From Ryuthela nishihirai (taxonomy: Eukaryota > Arthropoda > Arachnida > Araneae > Heptathelidae): a stretch of 64,000 nt of DNA. Made by a program: the position numbers and the translations under genes. Positions 1 through 10,872 of the stretch are shown here, one piece after another (within the stretch, counting starts at the first letter, position 1; each line of letters starts with the position of its first letter). The notes under the pieces are model-generated. The model had not been told where the DNA came from, did not search any database, and saw only the letters and a program-made list of their open reading frames with translations. The stretch is from NCBI GenBank assembly GCA_038380435.1, contig JAWZYU010000123.1:716734-780733 (forward strand), given 5' to 3'.

Positions 1-103
1 GTCGCAAAGGACAACACAAAAATCACCAAAAGGTGAGGCCCAAGGGGCATAAAAACAATGATAAAAATCGTAGATCAGGGTACTAGGCGAAAAAGATTTC
101 CTA

Positions 104-332
104 ATCGTAAATCAATAGTTTAGTCCTCTTGAATGTGCTCATAGGATCTTGATCATACTTCAAAATGTTGGTAATGAAATCGTGAAGATTTTTGTCCACA
201 GCTTCTAAGAATTTCTTAGAGGTCTGCTTTATACGGGGGTAAATATGTTGGACGCCTAAATCCACATGCGTTGTCTGTTGGTCACAAACTATGGGGCATT
301 TCCGGCCTGCATCAAGATTTTACATTCATAGA
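104..332 (-). other. Unidentified open stretch, about 76 codons
   Basis: The minus strand is open from a TAA near 332 to a TAG at 104-106. Its composition is protein-like, with a Cys pair (CPIVC) and then a Lys/Asp-rich, probably helical segment (for example KKFLEAVDKNLHDFITN). The only Met is near the end. I recognise no family. It could be a decayed LINE or transposase fragment, or a chance frame. A host exon is possible, but the sequence before the CAG near 319 is not pyrimidine-rich. Confidence 0.25.
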
Positions 333-620
333 TCTTGGGTTTGTTGAAGAAGAATATTACCAACAATTCATTTATACTAGAAATTTGAAATTTTGGTAGT
401 GAAGTGTAAATTTACGAAGTTTTCCTTACAATGAGTTGACTCCTCACCTCCTATGGGTGAAAAAACGCAACGCTTTTGTTTAAGATTTCGTTTAGATCTT
501 TACCGTTTAAATCTTGAGCTGGAGGTTAAGGATTACGAAGTATGTAATCTTTAATTTCAATTTCTGTAATACTGCTCTTTAATTTTTAATCCAGTGAAGT
601 TATAGTTAAGTTTCCAAGTT

Positions 621-983
621 GAATGTGGACGGTAGCGCGTCAGGCTCTTAATCTGCAGTTCCTAGGTTCAAGTCCGAGCTGAGACAGCTTTGAGATTTAT
701 CTCCACAAAACTACCCGCCTTCCCATGGTCAGAGGGGAACACCAATGGGCTTCGAAAGGAAGCCATCTGTCGGATGAGACGTAAATCCGTGCTCCGTGTG
801 CGTTAGAGCCATACCCTGTGCACGTTAAAGAACACACTGGATGGCCTTGACGGGAGGCTATCATCTGTCTACCAACAGCTGTTCCAGTGGGTCCCCTCCC
901 CGACCATTCTCTGAGCCTTCGGGGTCCATGTGTCCTGGCCATTTAGCCCATGGTGTGCAACTCAGAGGTAAAACAAACCAACA
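621..983 (+). mobile_element. SINE-T copy, degraded head
   Basis: The body and 3' module align with the family (CGTTGAG-like segment, GTTAAAGAACAC, CTCAGAGGTAAAACAA). The A box is lost and the B box is mutated (GGTTCAAGTCC), so this is an old copy. Confidence 0.85.
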
Positions 984-1345
984 AAAAATCTTGTACGGGA
1001 CCTTGTGCACTAAAGAATATCTCCGATATGCCACAACTTGCGGAGCGCTGACGGGTCCGTCCCTCATCTCAGTTTCGCGTGGTTCGATGTTCGTGGCAGC
1101 ACCAATCAACGTCGAGACGGATTTTGTGAACGCTTTCGCCGCTCTCCCCTCCTCTTACACTTTAGTATACTTCGTATCTTTCCAAAATTAAAATTAATTA
1201 TATCAATAATAATAATAAATATTTCTTAAAATTTAGAAGTATTCTCATGATTGACATTTCTAACCATAAACACATAACAAATTCAAACACTGTCTGGATT
1301 TCAAGATTTTATATCTATTTTTTCTATTCGCCATCTTTCTTATTT
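984..1345. other. Unassigned spacer
   Basis: The first 200 bases are GC-richer and the rest is AT-rich. A 15 bp target duplication (CCATCTTTCTTATTT, 1331-1345) ends here. No gene or known repeat recognised. Confidence 0.5.
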
Positions 1346-1799
1346 GCTGGGTCAGCGTTGAGATTTATCTCCGCAAAACTCCCCTCCCTGCCCACGGTCA
1401 GTAGGGGACACCGATGGGCTTGGAAAGGCCGACGTCCGTCGGATGGGACGTTAAGCCATGGCCCCGTGTGCGGGAGAGACATACCTTGTGCATGTTAAAG
1501 AACAAACTGGGAGGCTACCATCAGTCCAGTGGGTCCCCTCCCCCAACCTTCTCTGAGCCTTCGGGATCCATGTGACCTGGCCATTTAGCCCATGGTGTGC
1601 AAAAAAGTGCCGCTCAGAGGTAAAACAACCCAACGTTAAAGAACACGCTGGATGGCCTTGACGGGAGGCAACCATCTGTCTCCCAACAGCTGTTCCAGTG
1701 GGTCCCCTCCCCCCAATCTTCTCTGAGCCTTCGTGGTCCATGTGACCTGGCCATTTAGCCCATGGTATGCAAAAAAGTGCCGCTCAGAGGTAAAACAAC
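1346..1799 (+). mobile_element. 5'-truncated composite SINE-T with doubled 3' module
   Basis: The copy starts just after the B box (GCTGGGTCAGCG), runs to the tail at 1634, then restarts at GTTAAAGAACACG (1635) and repeats the whole 3' module to 1799. The same 15 bp sequence, CCATCTTTCTTATTT, lies at 1331-1345 and at 1800-1814. The truncated, doubled structure was therefore inserted as one unit. The 21,190-21,744 copy has its junction at the same place. Confidence 0.85.
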
Positions 1800-1804
1800 C
1801 CATC

Positions 1805-1990
1805 TTTCTTATTTTGTTTCTCATTATTTCCATCCCCCCTTCTTCCCTCTCCCTTTAATTCTTATTTTTTATCACTATTATTATGTTATCGTTTTATTCT
1901 GCCTCTTTACTATTTATTCATCTATTTTTTGTCACCATTTCTCTTTTCCCTGCTTCATTCTATTTTTATTATTCTCATTTTTTTATTACG
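1805..1990. repeat. Pyrimidine-rich low-complexity tract
   Basis: A C/T-rich strand with many TTTT, CTTC and CCCC runs. No coding signal is believable here; the frames that cross it owe their length to the biased composition. Confidence 0.6.
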
Positions 1991-2292
1991 GTGACAGGGG
2001 AGGCTCAGTTGGTAGCGTGCCAGGCTCGTAACCTGCAATTATCAAGTTCGGGTTCCAGCTGTGCAAGTGTAGAGATTATTCTCTGTCAAACACCCCCGCC
2101 GTGCCTACAGTGAATAGGGGTCACTGTTGGGCTTGAAAAGGCCGCCATCCGTCGGATGGGACGTTAAGCCGTGGTCCCGTGCGTGGGAGAGACACACCCA
2201 CGTACGTTAAAGAACACGCTGGATGGCCTTGACGGGAGGCTGACACCCTTTTCCCAACAGCTGTCCAGTGGGTCTTCTCACCCAACTATCCA
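1991..2292 (+). mobile_element. SINE-T copy, 3' truncated
   Basis: The A box (AGGCTCAGTTGG) is recognisable, the B box is damaged, and the body reads to about TGGGTCTTCTCACCCAAC. The 3' module is missing. Confidence 0.8.
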
Positions 2293-2318
2293 CGAAACTA
2301 ACAGAGTTTCGAACTTGG

Positions 2319-2687
2319 GTTTGGTTGTTTTACCCCTGAGCGGCACTTTTTTTGCACACCATGGGCTAAATGGCCAGGTCACATAGACCCCGAAGGCTCA
2401 GAGAAGGTTGAGGGAGGGGACCCACTGGACTGATGGTAGCCTCCCTTCAAGACCATCCAGCGTGTTCTTTAACGTGCACAGGGTATGGCTCTCCCGCACA
2501 CGGGGCCACGGCTTAACGTCCCATCCGACGGACGGCGGCCTTTCCAAGCCTATCGGTGTCCTCTACTGACCGTGGGCAGGGAGGGGAATTTTGCGGAGAT
2601 AAATCTCAACGCTGACCGAGCTGGGACTCGAACCTGGGAACTACAGATTACGAGCCTGGCGCGCTAACGACTGAGCCACCCCCGTCC
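2319..2687 (-). mobile_element. SINE-T, nearly full length
   Basis: Reads from the tail (TTGGGTTTGGTTGTTTTACC) to the head (GAGCCACCCCCGTCC). It is flanked by the 11 bp duplication TTCGAACTTGG at 2308-2318 and 2688-2698. Confidence 0.92.
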
Positions 2688-2875
2688 TTCGAACTTGGAC
2701 ATCTGTCCCAAATAACTGATATTTAAGTAGCGAATATCATGTTTTTGAAATTAAAAGAGCTCGAATTTACCCTTGAAAATGGTAGGCTCTCGGCACAATT
2801 CATGTATAGAGTTGCAGAAAAAATTAGACCATAATGCTACCTAACCATATAGGCAATAAATCATCGGCACGGTTC

Positions 2876-3560
2876 AAAATTCGAAACTTCCATAATTAGA
2901 GATATGAATGAACTGACTGATTCAATAATATTAAAATAATGTAGACGATAGGTACTCTCCCAGCTGCTCTGCAGTCTTAATGTCAGCGTTCTGATAGACA
3001 TCAACCAGCACACAAGGCTGATAATTCGAAAGTACCAAAATCAGAGATATGAAGAAACAGAAGATTTCTATAATATATAAGTAATGCAGACGATAGGTAC
3101 TCTCTCCTCTCTGGGGCGGGGGTGGCTCAGTCGGTAGCGCGCCAGGCTCGTAATCTGTAGTTCCCAGGTTCGAGTCCCAGCTGGGTCAGCGTTGAGATTT
3201 ATCTCCGCAAAATTCCCCGCCCTGCCCACGGTCAGTAGGGGACACCGATGGGCTTGGAAAGGCCGCCGTCCGTCGGATGGGACGTTAAGCCGTGGCCCCG
3301 TGAGCGGGAGAGCCATACCCTGTGCACGTTAAAGAACACGCTGGATGGCCTTGACGGAAGGCTGCCATCTGTCTCCCAACAGCTGTTCCAGTGGATCCCC
3401 TCTCCTACCCTTCTCTGAGCCTTCGGGGTTCTTGTGGCCTGGCCATTTAGCCCATGGTGTGCAAAAAAGTGCTGCTCAGAGGTAAAACAATCCAATCCAA
3501 TCTCTCTCCTCTGTTTCGCAGCCTCAGTGTCAATAGGCCTCAACCAGCACACGAAGGTGG
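2876..3560. repeat. Two tandem copies of a ~145 bp repeat, second split by a SINE
   Basis: Copy 1 (about 2876-3020) and copy 2 (about 3021-3110 plus 3513-3560) share GAGATATGAA, GTAGACGATAGGTACTCTC, AATGTCAG/CAGTGTCA and CAACCAGCACAC in the same order. The SINE-T at 3111-3501 splits the second copy, so the duplication is older than that SINE. Confidence 0.75.
3111..3501 (+). mobile_element. SINE-T, full length
   Basis: A good reference copy: head GGGGCGGGGGTGGCTCAG, A box, CGT loop, intact B box and tail ACAATCCAATCCAA. Flanked by CTCTCTCCTCT at 3100-3110 and 3502-3512. Confidence 0.95.
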
Positions 3561-3642
3561 CTCTTGGTGCCATCCATAAGATGTAGTACTGTCCTGTATA
3601 GTGAAAAGTCGGATGGCATCATTCAATCATATTCCAGTGTTG

Positions 3643-4026
3643 TGTTGGGTTGTTTTACCTCTGAGCGGCACTTTTTTGCACACCATGGGCTAAATGGCCA
3701 AGTCACATTGACCCCGAAGGCTCAGAGAAGGTTGGTAAAGGGGACCCACTGGAACAGCTGTTGGGAGACAGGTGGTAGCCTCCCGTCAAGGCCATCTAGC
3801 GTGTTCTTTAACGTGCACAGGGTATGGCTCTCCCGCACACGGGCCACGGCTTAACGTCCCATCCGACGAACGGCGGCCTTTCCAAGCCCATCGGTGTCCC
3901 CTACTGACCGTGGGCAAGGCGGGGAATTTTGCGGAGATAAATCTCAACGCTGACCCAGCTGGGACTCGAATCTGGGAACTGCAGATTTCGAGCCTGGCGC
4001 GCTACCGACTGAGCCACCCCCGCCCC
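3643..4026 (-). mobile_element. SINE-T, full length
   Basis: Complete from the tail (GTTGGGTTGTTTTACC) to the head (CCACCCCCGCCCC), with A and B boxes intact on the minus strand apart from single changes. Confidence 0.93.
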
Positions 4027-4098
4027 TGAAAAATTAAGAACCAAAATCAATCAAACGAAAGTACCAAATTTTTGACATCACTTAAATAATCATACTAT

Positions 4099-4374
4099 AT
4101 AGACACTTCTTATACTTTTGATTTTAATATTTCATATATTTATATATATAAACTGGTGGATTCTTGTGCTAATCTTTATACTAATATTTATCTATAAACA
4201 TATTTTATTTAGAAAGAAAATTATTCGTATTTATTATCAAATATAATAATGATACTTAATATAAATAAATTTTTTCCTAGATAAAATATATTTATAAATG
4301 AATATTAGTATAAAAAAATAGCGCAGAATTCACCAGTAATAATATTAAAATCAAAAATAGAAGAATTGTCTATT
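4099..4374. mobile_element. Foldback element (long imperfect hairpin)
   Basis: The reverse complement of the right part matches the left part over about 130 bases. Left ATAGACACTTCTTATAC pairs with right AGAAGAATTGTCTAT, left TTTTGATTTTAATATT with right AATATTAAAATCAAAA, and left TATACTAATATTTATC with right GAATATTAGTATA. The short loop lies near 4240. There is no coding capacity, so this is a MITE or foldback transposon relic. Confidence 0.75.
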
Positions 4375-4379
4375 TTGAA

Positions 4380-5723
4380 ATGCTACTTAAGCTGACGTCA
4401 TATATTGTAGTTTGGCTTTCTGTTGGTACAGGGATTAACGGAATGGTACTGGGAGCCTTCTCCTTCAGAATCGGGGAGCAATTAGCAAAGAATATAGAGG
4501 GAGAAGAAGTTAAGCTTCCATAGAGATTAATGTAAAATCGAGTATCGTGTATTTGGCGTAGAGGTGAAACGAACGTTACAGGGTACGAACGCTTTTGTAA
4601 TTACCTGTTACTGTCAACTTCCATTCTCTTCGCTTTTCCTATGTAATAATTTCCCATTGATATCCTTGCAGAGTATATTAATATCAATTCTGTTTCCTGT
4701 TTCTATGCAACCAAGAAAGCTTTTAATTGTAATAATTTATTTTATAAATTAACTTCAGGCTAATTTCAAATCTTCTCTATCCGTTCAATATATAATTGCT
4801 GGTTCAACGAAAAATAATTCCAATGGAGAAAATAAACCTTTATTAAAATCATGATATTATTTTTTTTCAAATACAAAGTGCAGTTATTTTTATTTTTTAC
4901 TTTTTCAAAATATAAATTTTTTGATGCTTAATTTCCTTGCCCCTTATTGTTTGCTTCCCAGCTTAAAAAAATGCACGATACGAATCGAACACCACTTGAG
5001 GTCGCCACTTACGCTTTGTCAAAGCTGAACTTCTTTTCCTAATACGTTCTTTGGCAATTAGTACCTGCTTAAGGAAATACTGCGGTAATGCTCTTCTTAT
5101 AGACAGTGTTATTTCAGAATTTAAATTTCCAAACAGATGGTAGGAGACCTCACTTTTAAGGAAATATAAAAAAAATTTGAGAAAGATTCCTTTAAAAGAG
5201 AGAAAGAAAGAGAGATATGAAAGAGTGAGAAATCTGAGGGTAACGAAAACTTAGATGATCCCTCATCCTTCCGGCATTAATCTTTCTCTCTGATCTGTAT
5301 ACGATACATAATGTTATTTCCTGTTCGTGCGCCTGTAGATGACTTACTGAGGAACATTAACAACTCCTTATAATTAAATTAAATATGTTTTAACCATGTA
5401 AAATTATTAACTTAGTTTTTGTAATTCTTGAATGAAGTTGTACATACATACAATATCCATGAGCTATAAAGGTCCTACCAAAGTGTGTTAATTTATTCTT
5501 ACGTGCGATTACTTGTTATGAAAAGGAGGAAACATTTCAGCGAATTGCAAAATGCAATATGTGTCTATTATTATTAATTATTTCAAAAATTTAAACTAAA
5601 AAAGAAATTGAAGATGTAATTAAAAAAATAAAAATTAATAATAATAAGGCTCAAATCTTTTCTCCGTCTCGTAATGGGTAATTCTTCATACGCCAAATTT
5701 GTCGCTATCTATGTCTATTAGAT
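4380..5723. other. Unassigned AT-rich spacer
   Basis: No gene seen. Two short stretches recur elsewhere: about 4500-4535 (GAAGAAGTTAAGCTTCCATAGA) resembles 58,645-58,680, and about 5010-5055 (CGCCACTTACGCTTTGTCAAAGC) resembles the start of the Tc1 relic near 59,620-59,680. At 5195-5235 there is a GA-rich simple tract. Confidence 0.5.
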
Positions 5724-6191
5724 TTTTGTTTATTTTACCTCTTAGAGGCACTTTTTTCCACACCATGGGCTAAATGGCCAGGTCTTAAGGACCCCGAAGG
5801 TTTGGAGAAGGTTGGGAGAGGGGACCCACTGGAACAGCTGTTGGGAGACAGATGGTAGCTTGCGGGAGCGGACCCACTGGAACAGCTGTTGGGAGACAGA
5901 TGGTAGCTTGCGGGAGCGGACCCACTGGAACAGCTGTTGGGGGACAGATGGTAGCCTCCCGTCAAGGCCACCAAGCGTATTCTTTAACGTGCACAGAGTA
6001 TGGCTCTACCGCACACGGAGCAACGGCTTTACGTCTCATCCGACAGACGGCGGCCTTTTCAAGCCCGTAGGTATCCCCTACTGACCGTGGTAAGGGCGGG
6101 GAGTTTTGCGGGGATAAATCTCAAAGCTGACCCAGCTGGGACTCGAACCTGGGAACTGTAGATTACGAGCCTGGCGCGCTACCGACTGATC
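5724..6191 (-). mobile_element. SINE-T with a 48 bp internal triplication
   Basis: Flanked by TGTCTATTAGAT (5712-5723) and TGTCTATTGGAT (6192-6203). Inside, a 48 bp unit beginning GACCCACTGGAACAGCTG occurs at 5823-5870 and 5871-5918, with a partial third copy from 5919. The head stops within the A-box region. Confidence 0.9.
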
Positions 6192-6294
6192 TGTCTATTG
6201 GATAACTTGACAGTAATCGGGGTTGGGGTTGGCTCATTTTTAGAATTGGTCAGGAGTGAAAAAATTCTTAATCCTTTCCTGTCTAAGTAGGGCA

Positions 6295-6447
6295 CAGTCG
6301 CTCAAGAAAATATCCGAACACTGTGTCCTTCGTGTCACGTGACACGAAGATTGCGAGATCACTAATTTCTAAAAAAAAATCGTTGCCAGATATTTTTTCT
6401 GAATTCTGTAATCAACCATAGTGTTCGGATACTTTTTTGAGCGACTG
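6295..6447. mobile_element. 153 bp MITE, copy 1 (Tc1/mariner-like ends)
   Basis: Inverted ends CAGTCGCTCAAGAAAATATC and GATACTTTTTTGAGCGACTG. It ends in TA on the right and CA (probably a mutated TA) on the left. The centre holds a palindrome, CTTCGTGTCACGTGACACGAAG (22 bases, given here only by its halves CTTCGTGTCAC/GTGACACGAAG). A second copy lies at 31,317-31,469. It is non-coding and would need a transposase supplied in trans. Confidence 0.85.
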
Positions 6448-6494
6448 TACCTTACCAGATACCAATGCTCCAGAAGGAAAATAAAAATATAAAG

Positions 6495-6852
6495 TTTGGG
6501 TTGTTTTACCTCTGAGCGGCACTTTTTTGCACATCATGGGCTAAATGGCCAGGTTACATGGACTCCGAAGGCTCAGAAAAGGTTGGGGGAGGTGACCCAC
6601 TAGAACAGCTGTTGGGAGACAGATGGTAGCCTCCCGTCAAGGCCATCCAGCGTGTTCTTTAACGTGCACGCTATATGGCTCTCCCACACACGGAGCCACG
6701 GCTTAACGTCCCATCCGACGGACGGCGGCCTTTCCAAGCCCATCGGTGTCCCCTACTAACCGTGGGCAGGTCGGGGAAATTTGCGGAGATAAATCTCAAC
6801 GCTGACCCAGCTGGGACTCGAACCTGGTAACTACAGATTACGAGGCTGGCGC
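6495..6852 (-). mobile_element. SINE-T, head truncated
   Basis: Complete tail and body, with the B box intact (GGACTCGAACC on the plus strand). It stops in the anticodon region at CTGGCGCA, where the next fragment begins. Confidence 0.88.
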
Positions 6853-7168
6853 ACACAATGGGCTAAATGAACAGGTCTCAAAGACCCCCCAAGGTTTCGG
6901 AGAAGGTGGGGGGAGGGGACCCACTGGACAGCTGTTAGGAGACACATGGTAAACTCACATCAAGTCGTGTTCTTTAACGTGCATTGGAAATGGCTCTTCC
7001 GCATAGGGGGCCAAGGTTTAACGTCCCATCCGATGGACGGCGGTCTTTCCAAACCTATCGATATCCCTTATTGACCGAGAGCAGGGCGGGGAATTTTGCG
7101 GAGATAAATCTCAACGCTAACCCAAGCGGGACTCGAACCTGAGAACTACAGATTAAGTGCCTGGCAGC
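6853..7168 (-). mobile_element. SINE-T fragment, diverged
   Basis: It lacks the tail and the last part of the head. Substitutions are more numerous than in the neighbour it abuts, so the two copies differ in age. Confidence 0.8.
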
Positions 7169-7313
7169 AGTGTTCAAAAAAAGAGGTAATAATATGCATA
7201 ATCAAATATTATTAGTTATTTATATAAGATTTTTGTTGACTATTTTATATTTGAGTTGTTAAATTTCTCATCGAAACTTTTTGAATGATTTAATAATAAT
7301 TTACCTGTCAAAC

Positions 7314-7700
7314 AGGGGTGGGGGTGGCTCAGTCGGTAGCGCGCCAGGCTGTAGATCTGTAGTTCCCAGGTTCGAGTCCCAGCTGGGTCAGAGTTGAGAT
7401 TTATCTCCGCAAAATTTCCCGCCCTGCCCACGGTAAGTAGGGGACACCAATGGGCTTGGAAAGGCCGCCGTCCGTCGGATGGGACGATAAGCGTGGCCCC
7501 GTGTGTGGGAGAGCCATACCCTGTGCACGTTAAAGAACACGCTGGATGGCCTTGACGGGAGGCTACCATCTGTCTCCCAACAGCTGTTCCAGTGGGTCCC
7601 CTCCCCCAACCTTCTCTGAGCCTTCGGGGTTCATGTGACCTGGCCATTTAGCCCATGGTGTGCAAAAAAGTGCCGCTCAGAGGTAAAACAACCCAACCCA
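7314..7700 (+). mobile_element. SINE-T, full length
   Basis: Complete, with A and B boxes. The anticodon loop reads CTGTAGA instead of CTCGTAA. The tail ACAACCCAACCCA runs straight into another SINE-T segment. Confidence 0.93.
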
Positions 7701-7980
7701 AAGCCCACGGTAAGTAGGGGACACCGAAGGGCTTGAACCGATGGCCTTGACGTCGCATGGGACGTTAAGCGGTGGCCCCGTGTGCGGCAGAGCCATATCC
7801 TGTGCACGTTAAAGAACACGCTGGATGACCTTGACGGGAGGCTACCATCTGTCTCCCAACAGCTGTTCCAGTGGGTCCCTTTCACCAACCTTCTCTGAGC
7901 CTTCGGGGTCCATGTGACCTGCCATTTAGCCCATGGGGTGCAAAAAAGTGACGCTCAGAGGTAAAACAATCCAATCCAAT
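7701..7980 (+). mobile_element. SINE-T, 5' truncated
   Basis: Starts at AAGCCCACGGTAAGTAGG in the body and runs to the tail ACAATCCAATCCAAT. With the preceding copy it forms a head-to-tail pair. Confidence 0.85.
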
Positions 7981-7983
7981 CTA

Positions 7984-8163
7984 ACCTCTCAAGCAGCTTC
8001 TTGCACAGAGGTCTGATAATGGCTTGTCTGTTAAATATGCCCTAGAGAAGATCAATGAGGAAGGCGAGACCTCAAGAGAAAGACATCCATAACTTATCTG
8101 GGCCTGTAACCAGGCTCTTTTGATCAGTATCTGAGCTCCCTAACCACTCGGCACAATCAGATA
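7984..8163 (-). mobile_element. SINE-S, old copy
   Basis: Reads CTCAAGCAGCTTCTTGCACAGAGGTCTGA and later GATCAGTATCTGAGC...CTAACCACTCGGCAC. The order of segments matches SINE-S, but the B box is lost. Confidence 0.7.
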
Positions 8164-8201
8164 AAGGTCAGATTCTTAAAAATAATCTTAAATTTCTCTT
8201 T

Positions 8202-10872
8202 TCAGCGAGGGACGACAATAAGCATCACCAAGGCGTGGGTCTGCTTCTCAGCAGACACGCTAGTGATGTTCTTCTAGGATATGAGTGCATTAATGAAAGG
8301 TTTCTTACAGCAAAATTTCAGACAATCATTAAAGACCTGAATGTTATCTGCTGTTATGCCCCCACTGAGGATGCCGATGAGGATGAGAAGGATAGGTTTT
8401 ATGAACAACTTCAGGATATTTTGAATTCTGTCAAGAAAGGAGATATTACCCTTGTTCTTGGTGACTTCAATGCCAAAGTTGGTACTGACTCTGACATTTG
8501 GGCAGGAGTAATAGGCCCTTTTGGTATTGGTAGCTGCAATGGCAATGGGCAACGTCTCCTACAGGTAAGTAAACTCAATGGATTCAGAATAACTAACACT
8601 TATTAAAAACACCGCGACATACATAAATACACATGGGTTTCACCCGATGGGCTGCATAAGAATATGATTGATTTTATATTAATTAACAGCAAATGGGCTA
8701 GTTCTGTTAGGAATACCAGGTCATATAGGGGAGCTGAAATTGGATCTGACCATTACCTTGTTAAAAGTGTTTTGCAACTTAAACTTAAAAAGTGTTGTGC
8801 TAGGGTTAAAAAATTTACTTTTAATACGGAAGCTCTGAAAGATCCAATTATAGCCAAAGCTTACCATGATAGGTTACTTAGTCATTATGACAGTTATGGT
8901 AGGCTTACTACTGAAGTTGAGGAAGAATGGGATCATTTTAAACAGGCTTTTTTGGACACTAACAGTACTCTTTTAGGAAAAAAGGAGCAGAAGAGACAGA
9001 ATTATCTGAGTGATAAGGCACTTGAGCTTATTTCGGAAAGAAAGAACTGCAGGAATGTCCTTAATCAATACCCTACTAGTAATAATAGAAAGCATTACAG
9101 AGAACTTAATAAACGTGTAAAGGATCAGTTAGCCGCTGATAAGAATCTTTGGCTTGATGGTTTGGCTGACAAGGCCGAGGAAGCAGTTAGACAGCACAAC
9201 ATCAGAGAGCTGTACCAGATAGTTAATGTTTTGTGTGGTAGAAAACGGGCAGGTATACAGGGATTGAAGGATAAACAAGGTAAGGTTATAGAAGGTGAGG
9301 ATTCTGTCATGGCTAGGTGGGCTGAGCATTTCAGTGATATTCTAAACAATGAGGTTAGTTCTATTCCCATTGTTTGCAATGATGATAGATGCATTGGTGG
9401 CTTTAATGTTGGCCCTATAACACAATCTGAAGTTATTTTGGCTGTTTCTAAACTTAAACTACATAAATCCCCAGGAGTAGATGAAATTACTACGGAAATG
9501 TTTAGAGCTGGGAATGTTTCGGTTACCACTTGGATGACTAAAATTCTGAATATCTTTTATGATAAAGGCATGGTTCCTAAATATTTTACCATAACTATAA
9601 TTATCCCTATTTTGAAAAAAGTTGATTGCAGTTCTTGTGGTCACTATAGGGGTATCAGCCTACTCTCTGTTCCAGGTAAAGTTCTTTCCATGATTGAGCT
9701 TAATAGAATTAAGAATCTGGTTGACAGTCAATTGCGTGATGAGCAATGTGGATTCAGAAGTGGTAGGGGATGTGTGGATCAGATATTTTCACTTAGGCAG
9801 ATTCTTGAGAAATATTTAGAGTTTCAGAAACCTTTGGTTGCTAGCTTTGTTGATTTCAAAAAGGCTTTCGACTCTGTTGATCGTCATAATTTGTGGTTGA
9901 TTGTGAGATCATATGGTATACCAGACAAGTTAGTTAACATAATGAAAACTCTCTATCATAACACTGAGTCGTGTGTGAGAGTTGGTAAGGCTTGTAGCAA
10001 TTGGTTTAGCATTACTTCTGGTGTTCGACAAGGGTGCATTTTGTCTCCTTTTCTTTTTAGCTTGGTTATTGATTATGTTATGCGAAATTCACATCAAGGG
10101 AAAGATTTTGGCCTTAAATGGACTGGAGATAGGAAAATTTCTGATTTAGATTATGCTGATGATTTAGCCCTTTTGGCAAATGATGTTGATGAGATGAACT
10201 CTTTCATTCGAGCTGTTGATGAAACTGGTAGTAGAGTAGGTTTGGTTATAAACAGAGAGAAAACTAAAGTGATGAAAATTGGTCAGGCAGGCTGTGATTC
10301 AGTTAATCTGAATGGTTGCAGTCTTGAGCAGGTGTCACAGTTTAATTTTCTTGGGAGCTATGTAATAGATAATGATGATGTGCTGCATGAGATTAACAGA
10401 CGAATAGGGATTGCTGCCGGGACTTTTAAGAATCTATGGAGAGTGTGGAGAAATAGGCATATACACCTAAAGACTAAAATTAGGCTGTATAATAGTTTGG
10501 TTATTTCTAAGGTTAATTATGGTAGTGAAACCTGAACACTTTGTAAACAAGATAACAGGAAACTAGATGCTTTTGATTCCAGATGCTTACGCAGTATCTT
10601 GGGCATCAGGTGGTTCAACTTTGTAACTAATGATGAGGTTAGGCAAAGGAGTTTACAACCTCCTTTAAGCAGCATATTGTGCAGAGAGAAACTCCGTTGG
10701 TTTGGCCATGTTGCCCATATGGATAATTATAGATTTGAAAATAGGATTATGAACAGTGTGCCTAAAGTGTTCAGAAAGAGGGGGAGACCTAGGATGCGGT
10801 GGGCAGACAATGTCAAACAGGACCTTGTTAGAAATGGTGTGCAGTGGCCGGACGCAGCAGATGTAGCTTAGG
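8202..10872 (+). pseudogene. LINE polyprotein: AP endonuclease + reverse transcriptase
   Basis: This would nick the target and reverse-transcribe its own RNA there. About 890 codons stay in one frame with only two stops, TAA at 8604-8606 and TGA at 10,533-10,535; the second replaces the Trp expected after GSET. With codon 1 at 8202, endonuclease motifs are YAPTED (~52), GDFNAKVG (~87) and SDHYLV (~182). RT motifs are KSPGVDEI (~422), GFRSGRG (~517), SFVDFKKAFDSVD (~548), VRQGCILSPFLF (~608) and the active site YADD (~651). A C-terminal domain has WFGHVAHM and RGRPRMRW. The endonuclease N-terminus is missing. With so few disruptions the copy is young, but it is not functional as it stands. Confidence 0.9.

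Noticed and set aside
3111..3180. tRNA-Thr (CGT) genes at the SINE-T heads
   Set aside because: The A and B boxes are good, but the acceptor stem does not close, the anticodon stem has mismatches, and every copy continues into the SINE body. They are SINE promoters, not tRNA genes.
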